Assembly (NCBI GenBank): GCA_964402955.1
Contig: CAYOEZ010000148.1
Coordinates: forward strand, 1 to 12,147
DNA length: 12,147 nucleotides
From: CAYOEZ01 sp964402955
Lineage (GTDB): Bacteria > Chloroflexota > DTOL01 > DAOUCN01
Direction of reading: 5' to 3'
Made by a program: the position numbers and the translations under genes. This document shows, in pieces, positions 6,532 through 12,147 of the stretch (position 1 is its first letter; every line of letters begins with the position of its first letter). The notes beneath the pieces are model-generated. The model saw only the letters and a list, made by a program, of their open reading frames with translations, searched no databases and was not told the origin of the DNA.

Positions 6532-6999
6532 TCAGAACGTCCAGTTCTCTATTTCCATGAAGCCCTCAAGGTTCAGACAAGCTATGCTGAAATGCTCACA
6601 GACATTCGGGATTCGAGACGCATTCGGCTTTTTGTCCTCCTCTGTGACGACGCATGCCCGAAGAACCCGCGCTTTGGCGATCACGAAGGGGTCTGCGACC
6701 GGCTTGCCCTGCAAGCGTTGCTGTTTGCGCACCAAAGACTGGAAATGTGTCACGGCGAATATGTCTGCCACGAAGGCCATCTCCTCTGGAACAGGCGGCT
6801 CGAAGAAAGCCCGATTGGCCTTGGCCCACGTAGACAGGCGGTCGTCATACTGCTCAACTTCGTTGTAGACTTCACGAACCGACACGATGCTCCTGGCAGT
6901 GACTGCCTGATCGAACTTGTCCCATAGGGATGGGAAACGGTTTCGGTAGTAGTAGCGGAACAGGTTGATGAGCGTGTCGCTATCAAAGACATAGATCAT
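6532..6999 (-). CDS. PIN-domain RNase, DUF4411-type (toxin candidate, 155 aa)
   Basis: Predicted Mg2+-dependent ribonuclease of the PIN fold. The N-terminus MIYVFDSDTLINLFRYYYRNRFPSLWDKFD is typical of DUF4411 proteins. Likely acidic active-site residues: D6 (FDSD), E43 or E47 (VREVYNEVE), D103 (ADPFVIAKA) and E120/E121 (VVTEED). The length is normal for the family. The ATG overlaps the TGA of the upstream HTH-ImmA/IrrE gene by four bases (6996-6999), so the two are translationally coupled. PIN proteins coupled to a DNA-binding partner are usually toxin-antitoxin systems, which is the inferred role here; the RNA target is unknown. Confidence 0.85.
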   Translation of the reverse strand: MIYVFDSDTLINLFRYYYRNRFPSLWDKFDQAVTARSIVSVREVYNEVEQYDDRLSTWAKANRAFFEPPVPEEMAFVADIFAVTHFQSLVRKQQRLQGKPVADPFVIAKARVLRACVVTEEDKKPNASRIPNVCEHFSIACLNLEGFMEIENWTF

Positions 7000-8165
7000 G
7001 CCGCAGCCCCCTGCGCAAAGAGCAGTGCTTCCATACCGGCGATACTTTTCGCTTTCACGCCGAGATAATCGGCCAGTTGGTCAACGGAGATCTTGTTTTG
7101 ATACAACCGGCTGAAGGCAAGCTCCAGATAGCGCTCGCCGAGGTATGCGCCTTGAGTCAGGTAGTAATTGCCTCCTGCACCGGTTCTGCCCGTCCCTTCG
7201 CTACGCCATTGGCTGACCATCTGCTCGTAGGCCTGCCGGGTGATGAGGTGGCAATCAGTCAGGCGTCGGGCAACAACCTCGCCAGAGACGTTGTACTGTT
7301 CGGCAAGTGCGCGTATAGTCTCTTCATTAATGGAAAGCGGAGCAATGCGCCGGTCGAAATCGGCCGCGGGGACGAGAAAGGCCGCGGCAAAGCCATTGCA
7401 TAAGATTTCGACCCGCCGGTTGCGCCCGCGCAGGGCGGCAATGTAGCTGTCGTCGGGCGTATCTATGCCGCCTGTTCCCGACAACAAGTGGGCCAGTTCG
7501 TGAAACAGGGTGAATATCTGGTGGGTCGCCGCCTTGCTATTGTTGACGTAGATGAGGGGAAAGCGGTGATCGTTCAAGGAGAAGCCCGATATGACCTCGT
7601 TTTTGAAGGCGTCCTTGAAGACGAAGACGCCGTGATCCTCCAAGGCGTGACGCCAGGCCTTGAAGGCGATATCTGCGCTGCGCCACTCCATCTGTTGGCT
7701 CAACTCGATGTCCAGGAACTGGCGGACGACAGCGGCCAGTTCAGCGACGGGCGTGTCGAGGTCGAATGGCACATCGCGTAAAATCTGGCGTTCTGCTGGG
7801 TTCTCGCCGGCGTATAGCTCCTCCAGGTTGATCTGCATGGCTCTTGCCCGGCGCAACAAGAGGCGCAGGCGCGGCGACAGGCGTTGGATTTCCGATGCGG
7901 GCAGAGTGCGGAAGGCCTGCTGCGGCGTCTCTTCCACTGGCGGCTCGGGAAAGAAGAAGATCGCCAGGGGACGCTTGTAGACGTCGTAGGCTAAGGTTTC
8001 CAATTGAATGTAGTTTGGCGACGTCTCTCCGCTCTCCCAGGAAGCAACCGTCTCCACCGTGATCGTCTTGCGCTTCAGCCTGCGCGCCACATCGTCGAGC
8101 GAAAGCCCTGATGTCTCGCGTGCCCAGCGCAGAAGCAGCGGATTGATAGGACTCGTGCGGTCCAT
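6996..8165 (-). CDS. XRE-type HTH / ImmA-IrrE zinc peptidase fusion (antitoxin or regulator candidate, 389 aa)
   Basis: Residues ~7-72 form an XRE/Cro-like helix-turn-helix (LRWARETSGLSLDDVARRL...VASWESGETSP). Residues ~165-290 form an ImmA/IrrE metallopeptidase domain with HELAH at 222-226 (zinc ligands H222 and H226, catalytic E223) and a plausible third ligand E253 in VEILCNGFAAAFLVP. The C-terminal ~100 residues (TGAGGNYYLTQGAYLGERYLELAFSRLYQNKISVDQLADYLGV) are typical of this fusion and include a second short helical motif. A near-perfect Shine-Dalgarno GGAGGTGAG (8177-8169) supports the ATG at 8165. It overlaps the PIN gene by ATGA. By analogy with ImmA and IrrE, which cleave repressors, it may bind the operon promoter and act as a protease on itself or another repressor. 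Confidence 0.9.
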   Translation of the reverse strand: MDRTSPINPLLLRWARETSGLSLDDVARRLKRKTITVETVASWESGETSPNYIQLETLAYDVYKRPLAIFFFPEPPVEETPQQAFRTLPASEIQRLSPRLRLLLRRARAMQINLEELYAGENPAERQILRDVPFDLDTPVAELAAVVRQFLDIELSQQMEWRSADIAFKAWRHALEDHGVFVFKDAFKNEVISGFSLNDHRFPLIYVNNSKAATHQIFTLFHELAHLLSGTGGIDTPDDSYIAALRGRNRRVEILCNGFAAAFLVPAADFDRRIAPLSINEETIRALAEQYNVSGEVVARRLTDCHLITRQAYEQMVSQWRSEGTGRTGAGGNYYLTQGAYLGERYLELAFSRLYQNKISVDQLADYLGVKAKSIAGMEALLFAQGAAA

Positions 8166-8177
8166 ATGCTCACCTCC

Positions 8178-8289
8178 ACAGCGGTCATCACATCATCGGT
8201 TCAGGCATTTGTTACGTTTCGACGCAGTCTCTCGCCTGGCAGGTCTGGGACGCCACAAACAAGTCTCTGTTCACGAGGTCATCTCAATG
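8178..8289. other. Intergenic gap upstream of the HTH-ImmA/PIN pair
   Basis: A 112-nt gap between the isomerase-like gene stop (8290) and the ribosome site of the HTH-ImmA gene. It should hold the promoter/operator of the pair, but no good -35/-10 combination stands out. Short GATGAC-type repeats are present, too short to call an operator. Confidence 0.3.
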
Positions 8290-9144
8290 CTACTTTCGAT
8301 CCCCAAAATGCTCCCGACAAAACGCCAGCGTCGCGCGCAGGTTAGCGCGCACCACGCTCTCGTCGCTCGCGCCGAGCGGCTCCGGGTCAAGCTCACAGGT
8401 AAGCACACCCTGGTACTGATCACGGCGCAAGCGTTGCAGCAACTCAGCCAGCGGCAGACTGCCATCGGTCAGCAGGCGATGCTCCGGGCGCTTCTCTCCG
8501 GCGTTGTAGTTGGAGAGATGGATATGCGCCAGCCGCCCCTTGAGACGCTCGTAGACAGCCAGCACGTCCATGCTCGCCGTGCCCAGGTGCGTCGTATCCA
8601 TCGTCCAGTGCTGCAAACGCGCCCAGTCGTCGGGGGTGTTCATGTGCCAGCCACTCTTGTACAGGCCCAGCAACGGGTAGCGGTAGGGCAGGTTTTCGAC
8701 GGCGATCGTCACCTTCGTCGTGGTCTGGAACTCTGCCAGGCCGTCGCGCAGCCAGCGCAGGTAGGGCTTGTCGACAGTGCGCGGATACTTCAGATAGAAC
8801 GGCCGCCCGCGCAGGGCACGCCAGTTTACGATAATGTAGGCCAGGCGATCGGGCAGATGCGTGACTACTGTGTGCGCCCCCACCGCCTCGGCCAGCGCTA
8901 CCGCCTGCTTGCAGCTTGCCACGCCATCGTGCGGCCAGCCAGGAATATCGAAGAAGAACGGCGCATGCACGCTGGCAATCGGCAGCCCGACCCGATCCTT
9001 GAGCCGGTTGAGATAGTCTGCCTGGCGCGCATCCCAGCGATGATCAACCAGCAGCTCGACGGCGTCGAAACCCGTTTCCTTCCCCAGCTCGAACGCCCGC
9101 GCCAGACCATAGCTGTAGAGCGATCCCGTCGACAGTGCAATCAC
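8290..9144 (-). CDS. Sugar phosphate isomerase/epimerase-like TIM-barrel protein (284 aa)
   Basis: Xylose-isomerase-like (AP endonuclease 2) TIM-barrel fold, typically binding a divalent metal and acting on sugars or inositol-type substrates. Conserved polar residues at strand ends: E30 (FDAVELL), H60 (SVHAPFF), H96 (VVTHLP), E150 (IAVENLP), D183 and H186 (MDTTHLG), H208 (HIHLSN) and E251 (CELDP), which form the usual E/H/D/E metal and active-site set. The start is GTG at 9144, overlapping the TGA of the upstream M24 peptidase gene by four bases (GTGA), so it is translated by coupling and gives a full-length barrel start (MIALSTGSLYSYG). The substrate is not known; the metabolic link to the peptidase partner is unclear. 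Confidence 0.85.
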   Translation of the reverse strand: MIALSTGSLYSYGLARAFELGKETGFDAVELLVDHRWDARQADYLNRLKDRVGLPIASVHAPFFFDIPGWPHDGVASCKQAVALAEAVGAHTVVTHLPDRLAYIIVNWRALRGRPFYLKYPRTVDKPYLRWLRDGLAEFQTTTKVTIAVENLPYRYPLLGLYKSGWHMNTPDDWARLQHWTMDTTHLGTASMDVLAVYERLKGRLAHIHLSNYNAGEKRPEHRLLTDGSLPLAELLQRLRRDQYQGVLTCELDPEPLGASDESVVRANLRATLAFCREHFGDRK

Positions 9145-10229
9145 AGTGTGCGCAGCTCCCGTGGCGCGGCGTTCAGGCGTTCCCCGCCTGTCTCGGTCAC
9201 AAACACAGCGTCTTCCGTGCGCACACCGAAGCGACCCGGCAGGTAGATGCCCGGTTCATCGCTAAAGACCATGCCTGGCAGCAGCGGCAGAGTGTTGCCC
9301 TCGACCATGTACGGATCCTCATGCACATCCAACCCCAGGCCATGCCCGGCGCGGTGGATGAAGTACTGCCCGTAGCTGGCCTCGCTGATGACGCGGCGGG
9401 CGGCGCGGTCAATCTCCTGGCAGGCCACGCCGGGGCGCACGGCGGCAAAAGCAGCTTGCTGCGCGCGGCCGACGACCTCGTAGATGCGGCGGAACTCGGC
9501 GGGCGGCTCGCCCAGGAAAACCGTGCGCGTGATGTCCGAGAAGTAGTCCTCGAACGGGCCGCCGAAATCCAGCGTCAGCGCGTCGCCCTGTTGCAGCACG
9601 CGCTCGCTGTTGACGTGGTGCGGCGAACCGCTGTTGGGGCCGCTGGCGACAATAGCAAAGTCGGCGCGGCTATGGCCGTGGTTGATGAGCAGATCGGCGA
9701 TCAAACGGGCCACCTGATGCTCGCTCTTGCCGATCAGGGGCATAGCCAGGATCTCCGCCATGGCTGCGTCGGCGGCGGCGCCGGCTCGCTTTAGCGCGGC
9801 AATCTCGGCCACGTCCTTGACCCGTCGCAACGGCGCCAGGAGGCGCGAAGCCGGCGTGAAGCTGGCCTGTGGCAGCTCCGCCTGCATGTTGAGCAGGTGC
9901 AGGCTCCACATCTGGTCGCTGACGGCGATCGTGCGCCCCGCGCCCGGCATGAGCGAGCGCATCAGCGCATAGGGGTTTTCACCGTCGGCCCAGGTGCGAA
10001 ACGGGAAAAACGTCGCTGCGGCGCGCGCTGCCGCCGCTTCCAATGCCGGCGCGACCATCACCGGCTCTCCGTTGGCGGGCAGCATGAACAGCGTCAGCCG
10101 TTCCGACGTATGTGTGTGATGGCCAATCAGGTACACCAGGTCAGACGACGGCGCAACGAACAGGAGATCGGTGCCCTGCCGTCGCATCTCCTCCTGCGCC
10201 CGCGCGCAGCGTGTCTTATGAACGTCCAT
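9141..10229 (-). CDS. M24 family metallopeptidase (Xaa-Pro aminopeptidase/dipeptidase-like, 362 aa)
   Basis: Cytosolic dinuclear-metal peptidase removing residues next to proline, or a creatinase-type hydrolase. N-terminal creatinase-like domain ~1-135, then the pita-bread catalytic domain with all five ligands: D221 (LTLDFGG), D232 (YFSDITRT), H296 (GHGLGLDVHE), E325 (FSDEPGIY) and E339 (VRTEDAV). Normal length for a PepQ/YpdF-like protein. The ATG at 10229 is preceded by a GGGGG run (10239-10235) 5 nt away. First gene of a two-gene operon with the isomerase-like gene (4-nt overlap); a promoter at 10455-10483 and a leader of ~220 nt precede it. The exact substrate cannot be fixed from sequence. 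Confidence 0.92.
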   Translation of the reverse strand: MDVHKTRCARAQEEMRRQGTDLLFVAPSSDLVYLIGHHTHTSERLTLFMLPANGEPVMVAPALEAAAARAAATFFPFRTWADGENPYALMRSLMPGAGRTIAVSDQMWSLHLLNMQAELPQASFTPASRLLAPLRRVKDVAEIAALKRAGAAADAAMAEILAMPLIGKSEHQVARLIADLLINHGHSRADFAIVASGPNSGSPHHVNSERVLQQGDALTLDFGGPFEDYFSDITRTVFLGEPPAEFRRIYEVVGRAQQAAFAAVRPGVACQEIDRAARRVISEASYGQYFIHRAGHGLGLDVHEDPYMVEGNTLPLLPGMVFSDEPGIYLPGRFGVRTEDAVFVTETGGERLNAAPRELRTL

Positions 10230-10251
10230 TTCATCCCCCAGGTGCTTGCGC

Positions 10252-10331
10252 CACGGATGAAACCGTGTGCTGTGACCGACTAAACCTGCCGCGGCAGGTT
10301 GGAACCGCGCACCAAGTGCGTTTCAACGCAC
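10252..10331. repeat. Cluster of three small palindromes in the leader of the M24 peptidase operon
   Basis: CACGG...CCGTG hairpin (10252-10256 with 10263-10267); a perfect 18-bp palindrome with half-site AACCTGCCG (10283-10300); and GTGCGTT/AACGCAC (10316-10331) with a 2-nt loop, the last competing with an alternative CGCAC/GTGCG stem at 10308-10320. All lie in the transcribed leader of the peptidase mRNA (minus strand). They may be dispersed repeats or a structured leader RNA. Confidence 0.6.
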
Positions 10332-10454
10332 GACGGCATGGCAGACGACGAGAGCCTGCCTCGAAGCTCACCCCGCAGTAGAGCCTGCCCCGCTCTATCG
10401 GGCATCGGGTGCTCCATCGGGCATTTCAATCGTCTCAATCTCAATCGCTGCTTC

Positions 10455-10483
10455 ATCATAGCACGCTTACCAGGGAAAGACAA
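10455..10483 (-). promoter_or_regulatory. Promoter of the M24 peptidase / isomerase operon
   Basis: On the minus strand: TTGTCT (10483-10478), 17-bp spacer, TATGAT (10460-10455). Predicted start near 10448, ~220 nt before the ATG. The -35 box lies 7 bp from the target duplication of the adjacent MITE-like element. Confidence 0.7.
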
Positions 10484-10524
10484 GAGGATGGGCAATCGCG
10501 GGTGAGCGTCACATTTTTGGAACG

Positions 10525-10609
10525 GCAGTTGAAACTGCACCTACAACAACGCGAAGTCGCCCTGCGGCGACTGCCTGAGCCGACGCGGGTCGGCTTCGCG
10601 TCCTTGTAG
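10525..10609. repeat. Multibranched palindrome A inside the MITE-like element
   Basis: A GCAGTT/AACTGC hairpin (10525-10538, GA loop), then a clover-like fold. Outer stems are CTACAA/TTGTAG (10541-10546 with 10604-10609) and CGCGAA/TTCGCG (10550-10555 with 10595-10600). They enclose two hairpins, GTCGCC/GGCGAC (10556-10571) and AGCCGAC/GTCGGCT (10578-10595; its last A-T pair competes with the CGCGAA stem). Confidence 0.7.
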
Positions 10610-10663
10610 CGGCGATTTATGAACGTTAACTACTAGATTCCGTAACCATCGCAGGCTCACGGC

Positions 10664-10763
10664 GCTGAAGCCGCCGTGCTACAGATACAAAGCCGCCTGC
10701 GGGGCTATCGCATCGCCGCGATTCAGCCCGTAGGGCTTCGTTTTTGTAGCGCATGGCTTCAGC
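10664..10763. repeat. Multibranched palindrome B inside the MITE-like element
   Basis: Same architecture as palindrome A with different sequence. Outer stems are GCTGAAGCC/GGCTTCAGC (10664-10672 with 10755-10763) and GCTACA/TGTAGC (10678-10683 with 10745-10750). The two inner hairpins are AGCC/GGCT (10691-10706) and AGCCC/GGGCT (10725-10737). TACA...TGTA at the stem base is shared with A. Confidence 0.65.
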
Positions 10764-10853
10764 CTGGCGTCAGGCATTGCGGAACTAATTCCTTAGTGCT
10801 CATCATTCATGTAGCCAAAAAAATGACGCTCACCCGGCAATCGCCGCCAGAAC

Positions 10854-10886
10854 AAAAAACAGGGGAGCAGACCTTCTGCTCCCCTG
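10854..10886 (-). terminator. Intrinsic terminator of dnaK
   Basis: On the minus strand a perfect 12-bp GC-rich stem (10886-10875 with 10871-10860) and 3-nt loop is followed by six U residues (10859-10854). It lies 47 nt after the dnaK stop. A textbook rho-independent terminator. Confidence 0.92.
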
Positions 10887-10933
10887 CCAGCTCAGTTCAG
10901 CCTGCGGCTCTCTGCCGCCTGCTCCCTGCTCAC

Positions 10934-12147
10934 TTACACCTCGCGGTACTCGCCATCGACAGTGCCTTCAGGTTGCTGGCCGCTGCCGGGCTGCTCGCCG
11001 GGGCCGCCCTGAGGACTGCCTTCGGGCCTACCTTCGGGACCGCCAGCCTGCCCACCTGCGCCGGGCTGGCCATAGACAGCCGGGCCGATCTTCTGCATGG
11101 CGTCGGACAGTTCTTGCATCGTGCGCCGGATCGTTGCCACATCCTCGCCGCCCAGAGCTGAGCGCACCGCAGTCACCTTGCCCTCAACGTCACTTTTCAA
11201 CTCAGCAGGGACCTTGTCGCCTGCCTCGCGCAGCGTGCGCTCGGCCGTGTAGGCCAGAGAGTCGGCCTGATTGCGGGCCTCGGCCATGTCCTTCTTACGC
11301 GCGTCTTCCTCGGCGTGAGCTTCAGCCTCGCGCACCATCTTGTCGACTTCGGCCTTGCTCAGGCCAGACGACGCCGTGATGGTGATCTTCTGCTCACGGC
11401 TAGTGCCCTTGTCCTTGGCCGACACCGACAGAATACCGTCGGCGCTCAAGTCGAACGCCACCTCGATCTGCGGGATGCCACGCGGCGCCGTCAGAATCCC
11501 GTCAAGGATGAAGCGACCCAGCGTGCGGTTTTCGCTCGCGATGGGGCGCTCGCCCTGTACAACGTGAATCTCCACACTCGGCTGGTTGTCGGATGCAGTC
11601 GAGAAGGTCTGGCTCTTGCTCGTCGGGATCGTCGTGTTGCGCGTAATCAACGGCGTGGCCACGCCACCCATCGTCTCGATGCCCAGTGTCAGAGGCGTCA
11701 CGTCGAGCAACAGCACATCCTTGACCTCGCCGCCCAACACCGCGCCCTGAATGGCTGCGCCGATCGCGACCACCTCATCCGGGTTGACGCCTTTGTAGGC
11801 GTCCTTGCCGAAGATGCGCTTGACCACGCTCTGCACCAGGGGCATGCGGGTCTGCCCGCCGACCAGGACAACCTCATTGATCTGGGCGGGAGTCAGGCCC
11901 GCGTCCTTCAACGCCTGCTGCACCGGCCCGGCCGTCTTCTCGATCAGGTCGCCAACCAGTTGCTCAAGCTTGGCGCGCGTGAGCGTCATGTTCAGATGCT
12001 TCGGCCCGCTGGCGTCTGCCGTGATGAATGGCAGATTGATGTCGGACGACTGCGATGTCGAGACCTCGCACTTCGCCTTCTCGGAGGCTTCGCGCAAGCG
12101 CTGCAGGGCCATGCGGTCCTGGCGCAGATCGATGCCGTCGCTCTTCT
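10934..12147 (-). CDS. dnaK: Molecular chaperone DnaK (Hsp70), 5' part outside the window
   Basis: ATP-driven protein-folding chaperone working with DnaJ and GrpE. The frame is open to the right edge (SDGIDLRQDRMALQRLREASEKAK), so the ATG at 12112 is internal; about 404 codons of the usual 610-640 are visible. Seen in order: end of the nucleotide-binding domain with EVVLVGGQTRMPLVQ and NPDEVVAIGAAIQGAVL; the interdomain linker VLLLDVTPLTLGIET; the beta-sandwich substrate-binding domain (NTTIPTSKSQTFSTASDNQPSVEIHVVQGE, GIPQIEVAFDLSADGILSVSAKDK); the helical lid (SKAEVDKMVREAEAHAEEDARKKD); and a disordered Gly/Pro/Gln-rich tail ending DGEYREV. A clean intrinsic terminator follows. The promoter and upstream heat-shock partners are out of view. 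Confidence 0.97.
   Translation of the reverse strand, partial: KSDGIDLRQDRMALQRLREASEKAKCEVSTSQSSDINLPFITADASGPKHLNMTLTRAKLEQLVGDLIEKTAGPVQQALKDAGLTPAQINEVVLVGGQTRMPLVQSVVKRIFGKDAYKGVNPDEVVAIGAAIQGAVLGGEVKDVLLLDVTPLTLGIETMGGVATPLITRNTTIPTSKSQTFSTASDNQPSVEIHVVQGERPIASENRTLGRFILDGILTAPRGIPQIEVAFDLSADGILSVSAKDKGTSREQKITITASSGLSKAEVDKMVREAEAHAEEDARKKDMAEARNQADSLAYTAERTLREAGDKVPAELKSDVEGKVTAVRSALGGEDVATIRRTMQELSDAMQKIGPAVYGQPGAGGQAGGPEGRPEGSPQGGPGEQPGSGQQPEGTVDGEYREV

Larger units (their letters stand above)
10500..10835. mobile_element. MITE-like non-autonomous element (336 bp) with 21-bp terminal inverted repeats
   Basis: Left end 10500-10520 starts GGGTGAGCGTCA and right end 10815-10835 ends TGACGCTCACCC; the 21-bp ends match at 19 positions. 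The element is flanked immediately by a perfect 9-bp direct repeat GGCAATCGC (10491-10499 and 10836-10844), the expected target-site duplication. No coding frame of note lies inside; instead there are two multibranched palindromes. It is inserted between the dnaK terminator and the peptidase-operon promoter. The mobilising transposase family is unknown; 9-bp duplications occur in several IS families (for example IS4-like and some IS5-like elements). Confidence 0.82.

Noticed and set aside
8059..9794. Long plus-strand open frames opposite the isomerase and M24 genes
   Set aside because: Shadow frames of two fully motif-supported minus-strand enzymes.
10316..10331. GTTTCAAC / GTTGAAAC motif resembling the end of many CRISPR repeats
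   Set aside because: No regularly spaced repeat-spacer units occur; the motif is the loop of a short palindrome seen once here and once in the MITE.

Overview
The window looks like chromosomal DNA from a GC-rich bacterium. Chloroflexota (Anaerolineae/Caldilineae-like) is my best guess, from the Thr-Pro-rich linker in a secreted protein, the style of the HflX and DnaK proteins, and the many palindromic dispersed repeats; this is inference, not proof. Both edges cut genes: a nucleoside hydrolase on the left and dnaK on the right.

Layout. Left part, plus strand (1-2424): 3' part of a nucleoside hydrolase, a short-chain flavodoxin, a period-10 palindromic repeat, tRNA-Val(CAC) with its own promoter, and a polytopic membrane protein. 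A perfect 19-bp hairpin separates these from the convergent minus-strand genes. Everything from 2497 to the right edge is on the minus strand. In transcription order from the right edge it runs: dnaK (partial) with an intrinsic terminator; a 336-bp MITE-like element with 21-bp inverted ends and a 9-bp target duplication; a promoter and ~220-nt leader feeding an M24 peptidase / sugar-isomerase-like operon (4-nt overlap); a toxin-antitoxin-like pair, HTH-ImmA/IrrE protease plus DUF4411-type PIN nuclease (4-nt overlap); a 34-codon small ORF; hflX; and finally a secreted metalloprotease.

The most interesting unit is the last one. A consensus promoter (TTGACA, 17 bp, TACAAT) is followed by a clear c-di-GMP-I (GEMM-I) riboswitch, a competing antiterminator-like helix and an intrinsic terminator, and then a secreted HExxH metalloprotease with a Thr/Pro linker and a C-terminal malectin-like carbohydrate-binding domain. 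This implies that the second messenger controlling sessile/motile lifestyle controls release of a surface or matrix protease.

Other points of note: the HflX P-loop region is scrambled in frame although the rest of the G domain is intact (probably sequence error, possibly real), and HflX homology extends upstream of the only canonical start into a frame that opens with a CTG overlapping the stop of the small ORF.
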